Shown here piece after piece: positions 7,244 through 16,173 of a stretch of DNA of 39,440 nucleotides. The translations under genes and the position numbers were made by a program. The DNA comes from Bacillota bacterium (GTDB lineage Bacteria > Bacillota > Clostridia > Christensenellales > Pumilibacteraceae), in the NCBI GenBank assembly GCA_009787385.1, contig WRGC01000014.1:1-39440 (forward strand). The letters are read 5' to 3'. A model generated the notes under the pieces. It searched no databases. It had not been told where the DNA came from and saw only the letters and a list, made by a program, of their open reading frames with translations. The first letter of the stretch is position 1. Each line of letters begins with the position of its first letter.

Positions 7244-8050
7244 TTAACTTTGACAAATATTATTGGTAGGTGCGTTAAGCTCTAGTTGCCATATTTTTTG
7301 CAATTGATTAATCAACATGCTTAGTTGCTCTATTCTTAGAGCTTGTTCTTTGTCTACTTTAGAAATTTGTGGGTTGGTGTGGCATTCTATGATTAGTCCA
7401 TTTGCTCCTGCAGCTACAGCGGCCTTGGCTAGTGGAGGTACTAAGTTGGCTTGTCCAGTTGCGTGTGATGGGTCAATGTATATGGTGTATCCATTAGCTT
7501 GAATTTGAGGTATGCTAGCAATGTCTAATCTAAATCTAGTACTATTTTCAAAACTTCTTATACCTCTTTCACACATAATTATATTATTGTTGCCCATTGA
7601 TTTGATATATTCGGCACTTAGCAACCACTCTTTTATAGTATTGCCAAAACCCCGTTTGAGTAGTATTGTTTTTTGTGTTTTTCCAAGTTCTTTAAGCAAT
7701 TCAAAGTTTTGCATACTTCTTGCTCCTACTTGGATTATGTCAATATCATTAAACAACTCTAAGTGGTTGATTGATAAAATCTCTGTCACAATAGGCAACT
7801 TGGTTTCTTGCTTAGCTTTTAATAAATATTGCAAGCCTATAGCTCCCAATCCTGCCCAATCATATGGTGAAGTGCGAGGCTTGAATGCTCCTCCTCTCAA
7901 TGCACTAGCTCCAGCTTGCTTGACTGCATGGGCAATTTCTATAATTTGTTTTTCACTTTCTACACTACATGGTCCTGCTATTATTTCTAAATTATGTGTT
8001 TGGTATGAAATAGTATTTAAATGCGTTGACTCTTCACTTTTGTTTTTCAT
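7244..8050 (-). CDS. aroF: 3-deoxy-7-phosphoheptulonate (DAHP) synthase
   Basis: First enzyme of the shikimate pathway, joining phosphoenolpyruvate and erythrose 4-phosphate. It is a TIM barrel of the AroA/KDO8P-synthase-like type: AGPCSVES (residues about 26-33), the substrate loop [41 protein letters not shown] and the metal/product motif DPSHATG. At 268 residues it lacks an N-terminal chorismate mutase or ferredoxin-like regulatory domain, so it should be the unregulated minimal form. No other shikimate genes are adjacent. A promoter with its -10 ending 6 nt before the ATG and no ribosome site suggest a leaderless mRNA. Confidence 0.95.
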   Translation of the reverse strand: MKNKSEESTHLNTISYQTHNLEIIAGPCSVESEKQIIEIAHAVKQAGASALRGGAFKPRTSPYDWAGLGAIGLQYLLKAKQETKLPIVTEILSINHLELFNDIDIIQVGARSMQNFELLKELGKTQKTILLKRGFGNTIKEWLLSAEYIKSMGNNNIIMCERGIRSFENSTRFRLDIASIPQIQANGYTIYIDPSHATGQANLVPPLAKAAVAAGANGLIIECHTNPQISKVDKEQALRIEQLSMLINQLQKIWQLELNAPTNNICQS

Positions 8051-8056
8051 TTTGAT

Positions 8057-8085
8057 ATTATATTATAATTTCAAAAAACTAGCAA
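8057..8085 (-). promoter_or_regulatory. Promoter of the DAHP synthase gene
   Basis: On the minus strand TTGCTA (8085-8080), a 17-nt spacer and TATAAT (8062-8057), then 6 nt to the ATG. A second overlapping TATAAT lies 5 nt further upstream. Predicts a leaderless mRNA. Confidence 0.65.
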
Positions 8086-8126
8086 CTACAAATTTTGAAT
8101 AATACTACAGTTAAGTTTAATTGACT

Positions 8127-8317
8127 GAGGGTGTACAATTAGATGTTATTACCTATAGACACAACTTTCAATAAAACCAGCGTTATTCTTTTTGATGCCT
8201 AAAATAAGCAAAAAGCTCTTGGGGTTACCAATCTCTCCCAAAAAACCCGAACGCTTTAAGGTTGTTTTTATTTAACTATTACTTCTTCTATTTTAACATA
8301 ATCTATTTGTACACTCC
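8127..8317 (+). repeat. MITE-like element, copy A
   Basis: First of eleven related intergenic elements. Ends are GAGGGTGTACAATTAGA and, inverted, GGAGTGTACAAATAGA. The inner part keeps the family core (GCTCTTGGGG, then CGAACGCTTTAAGGTTG). The flanks TAATTGACT and TAATCGCAT agree at 6 of 9 positions, perhaps an old target duplication. It lies between the divergent DAHP synthase and DUF3604 genes. The central AT-rich palindrome is decayed here. Confidence 0.8.
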
Positions 8318-8461
8318 TAATCGCATTATCACAATTTATTGTTACATAGTATTATTTATCAACAAATATTTTAAGGTAAAGAGGTTTTTGTGTTTATTAG
8401 TTAATTAAATTAAATCCCAATAATTAACAATAAAATATATTCATATAATATTCACACTTTA
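8318..8461. other. Gene-free AT-rich spacer upstream of the DUF3604 promoter
   Basis: Within the 604-nt gap between the DAHP synthase and DUF3604 genes, this part has no credible coding frame or RNA gene. It contains only short AT-rich inverted repeats (GTTAATT and AATTAAC near 8400-8430). The rest of the gap holds MITE copy A and the promoter and leader described separately. Confidence 0.6.
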
Positions 8462-8490
8462 TTGACATTTTTATGATAGTATGCTATAAT
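8462..8490 (+). promoter_or_regulatory. Consensus sigma-A promoter of the DUF3604 gene
   Basis: TTGACA (8462-8467), a 17-nt spacer and TATAAT (8485-8490): both hexamers are perfect. Transcription should start near 8497, giving a leader of about 158 nt before the ATG at 8655, unusually long for this window. The leader contains a possible imperfect hairpin with T-run near 8528-8556. Confidence 0.85.
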
Positions 8491-8654
8491 ATTATATAAG
8501 GAAAATTTTTGCATATACTATTATTTGTAGTTGTCAATTTTGGTTGGTCAACTTTTTGTTGCATGGATTTTTTGTATTAATGTTTTTGTTTTGTAATGAA
8601 TGAAAAAATCACACAGAGTCAAAGATTGAAAACTGATAACTAAAAAGGACAATA

Positions 8655-10610
8655 ATGAATCAGCAAAAGATATTTAAAAAGGAAGATAATATTTCTCTTC
8701 AAGTTAGACTAAAGGAGAAAGACTATTTTGTTTTGACAATTACTATTGCATCTAAAGAGTGGATAGTAGACGAAGGGCGTGTTATACATGCTGATTTCTT
8801 GGATGTGGGTAGCACTGTATATGTCGCTTATGTATTGTTTTTGGGACATACAAACATTATCAAGCTTGCAGAAGTGGATAAACGAGTAGGTGAAGTAAAT
8901 TATGAGATGGCATTGTTTGGTATGTTTAGCAATCCGCTTTTGATGTATTTTCAGGACGAAATTTTGGTATTTGCAGAATTGTATACCGACAAATCAAAAT
9001 TTGTAGGTATTCGGCAAGGTAAGTGTTTTGATTTGTCTGCAGGTGGAAACAATAGATTGACTAGTATTATAGATAATGGTGATAGTTTGATAGCTGTATT
9101 GGACTGTGACCACTTTGCCAAGCAAACTGAGCCAATTAATGGTGGTATTATGCCTTTTGATTGTACAGGATTGCGTATCAAACGCAAACCTGCACTTATG
9201 ACATATCGTTTGACTAATGAAGACGAAAAGGGCAAACCCAAGATAGGTATAGAGCGAAGTGATACAGATGCCTTTCTAGAAGGTGGATCAGAGATAGTCA
9301 AGCTTGCTAGTCATAGGGGATATATTTATGCGGCGTATATGAGATTTGAAAAGTTTAGTTATGTCATCAAGGTTACTGACTTTGCAAAAGCTCAAGTTGT
9401 AGTTGACACACATCGTATAGTTAGACACTTTGATATGCACATAGAAGGAAATGAATATGTTGTAAAATCAGTAGATGCTATTTATCGCAAGCCAATAGTG
9501 GGGGGGCTAGAATTGGATTTCTTGGTTGGTGGACCTTGTAGTCAAATACATGATTGCAAGCCTGCACCTTTAGGAATGCATAGAGATTTTTATAGTTCTC
9601 CAAAAAAGAAGCCTAAAGGACTCAATTATTATTGGGGGGACTTGAGAGTTAGGACGGATATTTCTATTAATAGTCACAGTACAGGTTGGCACTGTGGTAG
9701 TCCTGATGACAAGTTTATGGAAGTCAAGCAACTAAATGGATTGGACTTTTGTGCATTGTCTGATATAGATACTCACATAGATGATGAGCAATGGCGTGAC
9801 ATAAGATTTAGAAATGAACTATACAATATAGAACATAAGTTTGTAGTTTTCAATGCTTATGAATGGGGTTTGCCTAAAGATAGAGAGAGTGAGGGGCGAT
9901 ACAATGTAATATTTAGAGGTAGAGGGGATATAATGCGTGGAAATCAAGCGGGCAGTGATAGTATCAACAATCTATCTTATCGTTTGCAAAATCCAATGCG
10001 TGAGGGTTTGTTTATAGTAGCTGACCCTGTAGACAAAATGAGAGGTGTCAATTGGAATAAGTTTCCGTCGGGTGTTCCAGCTCTTACAGAAGTTTTTAAT
10101 GCTAAAGGTGCGTTTGAAACTATAGACGGATTGCACAACCCTTCTCTTTACAATCGCAAAGTTAGAGAAGATTGCTTTTTAGAACAAGTTTTGCTTAGAA
10201 TACCACTAGGATTTATTGGTGGTGGTGGACATGAGGGGGTGGGATTGACTTGTATTTTGGCAAAAGAACTAACTAGAGAAAGTTTGTACGATGCTCTCAA
10301 AAATCGTAAATGCTATGCAACAACAGGTGCAAAGATATATTTGGATATTTGTATCAATGGATCTATTATGGGTGACTTTATAGCATCTAGTAGAGAAGAT
10401 TATAAGGTAGAAATAAATGTAGAATCTGAGGGGTTGTTAGAAAGTGTAGAGCTTGTGACCAATCAAGGAATAACAAGAGTTCCATTTAAAAGAACAAAAG
10501 CTCAAACTGTAGTAATGGTTCAACCACACTTCAAATATATTTATCTAAGAGTATTGCAAGATGATGCACATGCTGCTTGGTCTTCACCTATATTTGTAAA
10601 ACGCCGTTAG
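8655..10610 (+). CDS. DUF3604/PHP-like protein lacking the usual metal ligands
   Basis: A 651-residue cytoplasmic protein (no signal peptide). The C-terminal half follows the DUF3604/PHP layout: NYYWGDLRVRTD (about 325-335), LDFCALSDIDTH (about 363-374), VVFNAYEWG, GRYNVIFRG, and the tail RESLYDALKNRKCYATTGAK. In active PHP proteins the first motif is LHxHT and the second TDHD; here they read L330-R-V-R-T and S-D-I-D, so metal-binding histidines are replaced. The N-terminal 300 residues are probably beta-rich and unassigned. AAGGAC precedes the ATG, and a perfect sigma-A promoter lies upstream. tadA follows after 58 nt. A regulatory or binding role is more likely than hydrolysis, but that is inference. 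Confidence 0.8.
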   Translation: MNQQKIFKKEDNISLQVRLKEKDYFVLTITIASKEWIVDEGRVIHADFLDVGSTVYVAYVLFLGHTNIIKLAEVDKRVGEVNYEMALFGMFSNPLLMYFQDEILVFAELYTDKSKFVGIRQGKCFDLSAGGNNRLTSIIDNGDSLIAVLDCDHFAKQTEPINGGIMPFDCTGLRIKRKPALMTYRLTNEDEKGKPKIGIERSDTDAFLEGGSEIVKLASHRGYIYAAYMRFEKFSYVIKVTDFAKAQVVVDTHRIVRHFDMHIEGNEYVVKSVDAIYRKPIVGGLELDFLVGGPCSQIHDCKPAPLGMHRDFYSSPKKKPKGLNYYWGDLRVRTDISINSHSTGWHCGSPDDKFMEVKQLNGLDFCALSDIDTHIDDEQWRDIRFRNELYNIEHKFVVFNAYEWGLPKDRESEGRYNVIFRGRGDIMRGNQAGSDSINNLSYRLQNPMREGLFIVADPVDKMRGVNWNKFPSGVPALTEVFNAKGAFETIDGLHNPSLYNRKVREDCFLEQVLLRIPLGFIGGGGHEGVGLTCILAKELTRESLYDALKNRKCYATTGAKIYLDICINGSIMGDFIASSREDYKVEINVESEGLLESVELVTNQGITRVPFKRTKAQTVVMVQPHFKYIYLRVLQDDAHAAWSSPIFVKRR

Positions 10611-10668
10611 TAGAATTTTGTATATTTTTGTATAAAAATCTTTTAATATATGAATTATAAATTTACAA

Positions 10669-11124
10669 ATGATAGATACAATGAAAAAGTTTATGAAACA
10701 GTCTATACATGTAGCACGCAATAGTGATGATTGTGAAGTGCCTGTTGGTGTTGTTATTGTACGAGAGAACGAAGTTTTGGTTAGTGCTTGCAATGAGCGA
10801 GAAAGCAATTTTGATCCTACAGGGCATGCCGAAATTGTTGCATTACGCAAAGCAGGTGCTATTTTGAATAGATGGAATTTGAGTGATTGTGATTTGTATG
10901 TCACGCTAGAACCGTGTACTATGTGTGCGGGTGCTATAGTCAATGCAAGAATTCGTAAAGTAGTATTTGGGGCATATGACGCAAGATACGGTGCAATGCA
11001 ATCGGCATATTCAATTGGAACAGATGGCAAGCTCAATCATAGAGTGCAAGTTCAAGGCGGTATATTGAGTGATGAATGCGGTCTTTTGCTCACGGAATTT
11101 TTTAAAAAAATTAGAAGAAAATAG
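10669..11124 (+). CDS. tadA: tRNA-specific adenosine deaminase TadA
   Basis: Converts A34 to inosine in tRNA-Arg(ACG). It is a 151-residue cytidine-deaminase-fold protein with zinc ligands in GHAEIVAL (His53, catalytic Glu55) and EPCTMCAGA (Cys83, Cys86). Length and motif spacing match TadA, as do RKVVFGAYDARYGA and the Arg/Lys-rich C-terminus. A TATAAA at 10656-10661 ends 7 nt before the ATG and no ribosome site is visible, so a leaderless start is possible; read-through from the DUF3604 gene is the alternative. Confidence 0.94.
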   Translation: MIDTMKKFMKQSIHVARNSDDCEVPVGVVIVRENEVLVSACNERESNFDPTGHAEIVALRKAGAILNRWNLSDCDLYVTLEPCTMCAGAIVNARIRKVVFGAYDARYGAMQSAYSIGTDGKLNHRVQVQGGILSDECGLLLTEFFKKIRRK

Positions 11125-11313
11125 TTGTGGTAGAATGTATGTTAAAATTGAAAAGTGTATAATCTTATAAATTGTTGAGATTTGTTGATTTTAAATTAAT
11201 TTATTAATTGATTTAAAATATAGACATAGTATTTAAATAAATATGTATAAAAAGATAAAATAAAAATTTGGCTATTTTATTCAATTTATTTTACATTTTT
11301 GTGGTAAAGTTAT

Positions 11314-11358
11314 ATAATCAATATTGAAAAATTTGAGCAGTTTTTCAATATTGATTAT
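11314..11358. promoter_or_regulatory. Long perfect hairpin upstream of the zinc-ribbon gene
   Basis: ATAATCAATATTGAAAAA and its exact reverse complement flank a 9-nt loop (TTTGAGCAG). The 18-bp stem has no mismatch, yet a T-run does not follow directly, so it is not a classical terminator. It may be an operator, an RNA stability element or part of a small RNA. Confidence 0.65.
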
Positions 11359-11380
11359 TTGATTATTGTCAAGTTAGTTG

Positions 11381-11410
11381 CTTTCTAATTTAGAAAGTAT
11401 ATATTTTTTT
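11381..11410 (+). terminator. Probable terminator downstream of tadA
   Basis: CTTTCTAA, a one-base centre and TTAGAAAG are followed by TATATATTTTTTT. The stem is short and AT-rich, so the call is tentative. Confidence 0.45.
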
Positions 11411-11519
11411 GTTGATGTTTTTAATATTCTCAAATTTTTATCTATATAATATAGTGTTTTTATTTAATATAAAAAACAACACTTTAAATTCATATCTATC
11501 AAATTAACTAAGGGGAAAA

Positions 11520-13121
11520 ATGGAACATTTTGCAATTTGTATTAGGTGCAAAAATAGCATGCTATTGAGAAAAATGCATGCCGGCAATTTTGTTTGTCCA
11601 TTGTGTGGCAAGGATTTTGGTACTCAACCTGAAAATATATCAGGTTTGTTGGTTCAGTTTGATATTGCCAATCAATCTTATGAGACAGGACAGGAGTATT
11701 TTAGAAATACTGATTTTGGTGAAGCTTTAAAGTATTTTGAGCAAGCCAAACAATACAACCCCAATCACTATCTAGCAGTATATTTTGCTCATATGTGCAA
11801 AATATACGAACAAGAAAGCACCAAGGATTTTGATTTAATAGAAAATATTGTAAATACTTTGATAGAGTCTGTCAAAATTGCAGTTTTGGCAAGAATTGAA
11901 ATATCTAAGAGATTGGGTTTTTTTATACTCATTTTTAATGAGTGTACTATTTTGATATCCAATTTTTATAAAAAAATCACTGGGAATCTTGAACAAATAG
12001 ATCACAATACACGCAATAAATTGCGTCAAGATAGTCTCAAATTTGCAATTTCTCTTAGAAGAATAATTAGTATAGATAAAGAAGATGTATTAGCTCACAA
12101 TCCTAACATATCTAAGTTTTGTCTTACAATATCAGATTTGGGTATTATGGCATGCAATACTGTTGTTCAACCATATGTAGTACAAAATAGCAAGCTTGTA
12201 TCAGAGCTAAATTTGCCATCAGATAGTCAATACTATAGGGTTAAGAATCTATGTAGAGACTTTATGTCGTATGCTCAATCATTAAAGGTTGGATTTGTGC
12301 AAAGTGCATCTACAAATTATGGTGATGTACTGTTGTATATAGATAAACATGTAATACCTATGAGAAATAGATATTACGAAACCAACAAGGCTTATACCAA
12401 TAGATTTTTGTCGTACTATCCAGATATATTTAAGAGATTGTCTAGTACTTCTAGTTTTGCTGTCAAGTATGCACATCGTATATGCTTTCATGATTTGTTT
12501 GGCAAAAAGAGTGAGTATTATGATTTGCTGATTTATGAGAGTGTAGACAACTGTTTTGACAGTCTTATGCCTCGTATACAACTATTGGAAAAAGGTAAAA
12601 AAGTAGACATATATTGTATATCTCTTAGAGAAAGTCTATTGTTAGCAAGTCATCTCAACGACTTTTTGAGAGAATTGTACAAAATTAATAGAGAATATGC
12701 TATCAAAAAAGTGTATAGTTATTTTAGATATGTCTATGATGGTGTACATAGGTATTATCAAAGAGTAAAAAAGAATTATTTCAAAGTTAGTCCTCGCCTT
12801 GATGAAGATGAATATAGATTGGAGCTTGGGAGATATCTCAACTTTTTGTATCAAGTTGTTTCTACATGTGTATTGACTGCGTTGGTAGTAGATATAGACA
12901 AGAATGTAGTAGACAATAAGAGAGATGATATGTTGCAGTTGGCTTTAGATGCATGTATAGCATTTGATAGTATGTCGGATATAGATGCTACAAGTATAAC
13001 AGATCTAGAGAGATTTAGTGATTTTGAGGAATTATTTGATATTGTTAAGGCTGCATGTGGACTAGATAGGGGGCTTGCAAAGCCAAATAATGCCAACAAA
13101 AAGATATTTAAATTTGGTTAA
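11520..13121 (+). CDS. Orphan zinc-ribbon, TPR-like protein
   Basis: I do not recognise this 533-residue protein. The N-terminus is a zinc ribbon with two CxxC pairs (CIRC at residues 8-11 and CPLC near 26-29). Residues about 52-90 resemble one TPR-like helical pair (YETGQEYFRNTDFGEALKYF, then QYNPNHYLAVYF), the usual form of a helix-turn-helix repeat with a small-residue turn. The remaining 400 residues look all-helical, with many Tyr and charged residues and no signal peptide or clear membrane helix. AAGGGG lies 4 nt before the ATG. The gene stands alone behind a strongly structured 395-nt region. Zinc-ribbon plus TPR suggests protein or nucleic-acid binding; no function should be assumed. 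Confidence 0.85.
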   Translation: MEHFAICIRCKNSMLLRKMHAGNFVCPLCGKDFGTQPENISGLLVQFDIANQSYETGQEYFRNTDFGEALKYFEQAKQYNPNHYLAVYFAHMCKIYEQESTKDFDLIENIVNTLIESVKIAVLARIEISKRLGFFILIFNECTILISNFYKKITGNLEQIDHNTRNKLRQDSLKFAISLRRIISIDKEDVLAHNPNISKFCLTISDLGIMACNTVVQPYVVQNSKLVSELNLPSDSQYYRVKNLCRDFMSYAQSLKVGFVQSASTNYGDVLLYIDKHVIPMRNRYYETNKAYTNRFLSYYPDIFKRLSSTSSFAVKYAHRICFHDLFGKKSEYYDLLIYESVDNCFDSLMPRIQLLEKGKKVDIYCISLRESLLLASHLNDFLRELYKINREYAIKKVYSYFRYVYDGVHRYYQRVKKNYFKVSPRLDEDEYRLELGRYLNFLYQVVSTCVLTALVVDIDKNVVDNKRDDMLQLALDACIAFDSMSDIDATSITDLERFSDFEELFDIVKAACGLDRGLAKPNNANKKIFKFG

Positions 13122-13291
13122 TAAAATTATTTTATGGATTGTTTTGCATGTAAATATGTGAGACAATTCTTTTTTGAACAACAATCTATGCATACAGATT
13201 TTTTGATGACTAGTTGTGTAGATAATTAATTTATATTGACATGATTTGATAATGTGTTGTATAATGCAAATATTGATAGAAGTTAAAGATT
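13122..13291. other. Intergenic region before MITE copy B
   Basis: No coding frame is supported. It contains the sigma-A promoter at 13236-13265 and, at its end, the left copy of the 9-bp target duplication (TTAAAGATT, 13283-13291). Confidence 0.6.
13236..13265 (+). promoter_or_regulatory. Sigma-A promoter upstream of the dipeptidase-purB pair
   Basis: TTGACA (13236-13241), an 18-nt spacer and TATAAT (13260-13265). No start codon follows closely; MITE copy B begins 26 nt further on, between this promoter and the dipeptidase ATG at 13515. The element would be transcribed as part of a leader of about 240 nt. Confidence 0.7.
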
Positions 13292-13471
13292 GAGAGTATA
13301 CAAATAGAGATTATTAACAATAGTATACAAATAACAAAATAAGCATTATTCTTTTTTGACCCCAAAAAAGAATCAAAAAAGCTCTTGGGGGCGAATCCCC
13401 CAGAACGCTTTAAGGTTGATTTTATTTAAGTTGTTACTTTCTCTCATCTAATGTTTTTGTTTGTACACTCC
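13292..13471 (+). repeat. MITE-like element, copy B, with exact 9-bp target duplication
   Basis: Flanked by TTAAAGATT on both sides (13283-13291 and 13472-13480). Left end GAGAGTATACAAATAGAGA; right end, inverted, GGAGTGTACAAACA. Inside are the palindrome around TTTTTTGACCCCAAAAAA, the GC hairpin GGGGGCGAATCCCCC and the CGCTTTAAGGTTG block. Exact flanking duplication suggests recent insertion. Confidence 0.9.
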
Positions 13472-13514
13472 TTAAAGATTTATCATAATTATTTTAATCA
13501 ACATATATTATACA

Positions 13515-14435
13515 ATGACCAAACTAAATATATTTGATTTTCATAATGACATTGTTACTAGTGAAGAATTGATACTCAATCAAAAATTGGATTGGATAAT
13601 AGAGCAGTCTAAATGCAATGGTATCATACTTGCACTATGGACTAGCAAGAAGTCGTTGACTTTAGAAAATATCAAATCTATTTTGCAACCATACATTGAT
13701 TTAAATTTGCCAAATGTATACTTTAGTATAGAAGATATCAATATCCATGATTATAGGCTTGTTGATTTGAAGTATGTCAATAATGATATTTATGGCACAT
13801 ATGAAAAAAATAAATATTTATTTTTTTGTGAGCTTGCAACTATGCCTTTTTTGTTTTATGGTATAGTTTGGAACAACTCCAATAGATATGCAAGCAGTTG
13901 TATGAGTGGCAATATAGAAGATTGTGATGGATTGACGCATGATGGAAAAATATTTTTACATACCTTGTTGCAACACAATAAGGTTGTAGATACAGCGCAT
14001 GCAAGTAGAAATAGTTTTTATGATATTTTAGATTGTGTTCAAGGCAAAAATATAGTGTGTAGTCACGCGTGTTTTGAACCTGTATATAAACACCCTCGCA
14101 ATTTGGATTATTATCAATGCAAATCTCTAGTGGAGTGTGATGGGTTGGTAGGTTTGACATTAGTCAAAAATTTTTTGTGTGAACATGATACAAAAGATAC
14201 TTGGATACAGCGAGTTGTTAGACATATTGACTGGTTTGTACAAAATTTTGGGGTAGACAATTTGTGTATAGGTACAGATTTTTTTGGGACTAGTCCGTTG
14301 CCTACATTGAGTAGTTATGACGAAATTGCAATACTTAGAGATTTTTTGGTGAATTTGGGATACAACAACGGTGATATAGATAAGTTGATGTTTTCTAACT
14401 TGCAAAACTATATTAGTAGGATATTTTATGGATAA
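13515..14435 (+). CDS. Membrane dipeptidase-like protein (peptidase family M19)
   Basis: A 306-residue zinc hydrolase of the renal dipeptidase family, cleaving dipeptides with relaxed specificity (family knowledge). Metal-site motifs are in order: FDFHNDI (residues 7-13), CDGLTHDGK, DTAHAS, VCSHACFEP and IGTDFFGTS. The canonical GSDFDG is GTDFFG here, and SHS is SHA. No signal peptide, so cytoplasmic. It overlaps the start of purB by 8 nt, indicating co-transcription and coupling. The last plausible promoter lies upstream of MITE copy B, placing the MITE in the leader. No ribosome site is visible at the ATG. Confidence 0.87.
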   Translation: MTKLNIFDFHNDIVTSEELILNQKLDWIIEQSKCNGIILALWTSKKSLTLENIKSILQPYIDLNLPNVYFSIEDINIHDYRLVDLKYVNNDIYGTYEKNKYLFFCELATMPFLFYGIVWNNSNRYASSCMSGNIEDCDGLTHDGKIFLHTLLQHNKVVDTAHASRNSFYDILDCVQGKNIVCSHACFEPVYKHPRNLDYYQCKSLVECDGLVGLTLVKNFLCEHDTKDTWIQRVVRHIDWFVQNFGVDNLCIGTDFFGTSPLPTLSSYDEIAILRDFLVNLGYNNGDIDKLMFSNLQNYISRIFYG

Positions 14436-15885
14436 AAATATATACAATAATCCACTTACAGATAGGTATTGTAGTGTGGAGATGAGTGAGATATTTAGTC
14501 CACTGCATATGGCAAAAGTATGGCGACAGCTTTGGATAGTTTTGGCAAAGGGACAACGAGAGTTGGGACTAAATATTAGTCAAGAACAAATTGATGATTT
14601 GGTTGCTTATTCAAATGATATAGATTTTGATGTGATAGAATATCATGAGCAAAGAATACGACATGATGTAATGTCTCATCTTTATGCGTATGGTGAGCAA
14701 GCAAAGTTGGCAAAGCCTATTTTGCATTTGGGTGCAACTAGCAATTATATAAAAGATAATACTGACCTAATTTTGTTCAAACAAGCATTGCAATTGGTAA
14801 AGGCTAAATTATTATTAGTAATAAAACAATTAAGCAAGTTTGCATTGTTGTACAAAGATTTGCCAACATTAGGATGGACACATTTGCAACCCGCACAGCC
14901 TACAACCGTAGGCAAGAGAGCAACACTGTGGTTGTTTGATTTTGTGCAAGATTTTGACAAACTTGAGTATTTGTTGAGTACTTTGAGATTGCGTGGGTTG
15001 AAAGGTACTACAGGTACTCAAGCTAGTTTTTTGGACTTGTTTGATGGACAAGCTTCAAAAACAACAGAGTTAGAAGATAAAATAGCAAGTCATTTTGACT
15101 TTAAGGGCGTATACGCAATTACAGGACAATCGTACTCTCGCAAGGTGGACTATGATATTTTGTCAATGTTGTCTAGTATTGCACAAAGTGCATCTAAGTT
15201 TGGTACTGATATGCGATTGTTGGCAAGCATTAAAGAGATAGAAGAGCCATTTGAACAAGAGCAAGTAGGTAGTTCTGCCATGGCATACAAACGCAATCCA
15301 ATGCGATGTGAGCGGATATGTGGGTTGTCTAGATTTGTGATATCATTGCCTATCAATACTAGTATCACGGCTAGCACACAATGGCTAGAACGGACACTAG
15401 ATGATAGTGCTAATAGACGAATTGTCATGTCACAGGGCTTTTTGGCTATAGACTCTATACTCAATTTGATGATTGATGTCACTAACAATATAGTAGTGTA
15501 TCCAAATGTAGTGCAAAGCAACTTACAAAAAGAACTTCCATTTATGACTACAGAGAATATTTTGATGAATGCTGTAAAATTGGGTGGTGATAGGCAACAA
15601 TTGCATGAAGCAATTAGACAACATAGCATGCAAGTTTCCAAAAATATAAAGCAAAGTATAGAAAGAGAAAATATAAGTTGTGAAAATTCAAATGATTTAA
15701 TTAGGCGACTAAAGCAAGATAAGTTGTTTAGCAAAGTCAACTTTGATGAAATACTTCAGCCTTGTTTGTATATAGGGTTGGCATCACATCAAACTCAAGA
15801 CTATATAGAAAATGTTGTAAATCCAATTTTGGATATTAATAAAAAGTTGATAGATGATGTTGTGTTGCATAAAATTTCTGTTTAG
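14428..15885 (+). CDS. purB: Adenylosuccinate lyase
   Basis: Catalyses two fumarate-releasing steps in purine synthesis (SAICAR to AICAR, and adenylosuccinate to AMP). The 485-residue fumarase/aspartase-fold protein contains the signature GSSAMAYKRNPMRCERI, the substrate region TSNYIKDNTDLILFKQAL, and GWTHLQPAQPTTVGKR. Length and motifs match the longer PurB subtype common in clostridia and animals. The ATG lies 8 nt inside the end of the dipeptidase gene, so translation is probably coupled. No other purine genes are adjacent. Confidence 0.96.
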   Translation: MDKNIYNNPLTDRYCSVEMSEIFSPLHMAKVWRQLWIVLAKGQRELGLNISQEQIDDLVAYSNDIDFDVIEYHEQRIRHDVMSHLYAYGEQAKLAKPILHLGATSNYIKDNTDLILFKQALQLVKAKLLLVIKQLSKFALLYKDLPTLGWTHLQPAQPTTVGKRATLWLFDFVQDFDKLEYLLSTLRLRGLKGTTGTQASFLDLFDGQASKTTELEDKIASHFDFKGVYAITGQSYSRKVDYDILSMLSSIAQSASKFGTDMRLLASIKEIEEPFEQEQVGSSAMAYKRNPMRCERICGLSRFVISLPINTSITASTQWLERTLDDSANRRIVMSQGFLAIDSILNLMIDVTNNIVVYPNVVQSNLQKELPFMTTENILMNAVKLGGDRQQLHEAIRQHSMQVSKNIKQSIERENISCENSNDLIRRLKQDKLFSKVNFDEILQPCLYIGLASHQTQDYIENVVNPILDINKKLIDDVVLHKISV

Positions 15886-15935
15886 AAACTTATAATTGCA
15901 ATAAACAACTTATTTGTAATTTAAGGATAATTTTG

Positions 15936-16136
15936 TAGAGTGTATAATTAGAGATTCTTAACAACAAGATACAAACAATCAACCAAAACAGCGATATTCT
16001 TTTTTGACGCCAAAAAAGAACCAAAAAAGCACTTGGGGGGGGGCGAATCCCCCCCAAAAACCCCCGAACGCTTTAAGGTTGTTTTTTATTTATGTATATT
16101 ACTTCTTTACATCTTAATGTACTCTATGACACTTTT
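15936..16136 (+). repeat. MITE-like element, copy C
   Basis: Lies between purB and recX, ending 37 nt before the recX ATG. Left end TAGAGTGTATAATTAGAG; right end decayed (ACTCTATGACACTTTT). It contains the intact palindrome (TTCTTTTTTG, ACGC, CAAAAAAGAA) and the longest GC hairpin of the family (a run of nine G, CGAAT, seven C). It has no convincing target duplication (about 5 of 9). Confidence 0.85.
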
Positions 16137-16173
16137 ATAGATTAATGTATTTTTATATACTATATTAATATTA

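Larger units (their letters stand above)
11125..11519 (+). other. Structured 395-nt intergenic region with three inverted repeats
   Basis: No credible coding frame, tRNA or MITE copy. It holds three hairpin-capable repeats in tandem: 11188-11219 (13-bp arms, one mismatch), 11314-11358 (18-bp perfect arms) and 11381-11397 (8-bp arms, then TATATATTTTTTT). The last looks like a terminator; the middle one is the longest perfect hairpin of the window. An AAGGGG ribosome site for the next gene closes the region. A small RNA or a leader controlling the next gene is possible. Confidence 0.6.

Noticed and set aside
7512-8102. 196-codon open frame on the plus strand
   Set aside because: It lies opposite the DAHP synthase gene, whose motifs are unmistakable, and has no recognisable domain or ribosome site.
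11188-11219. Inverted repeat considered as a strong terminator for tadA
   Set aside because: It is almost entirely A/T and has no following T-run; the hairpin at 11381 is a better candidate.
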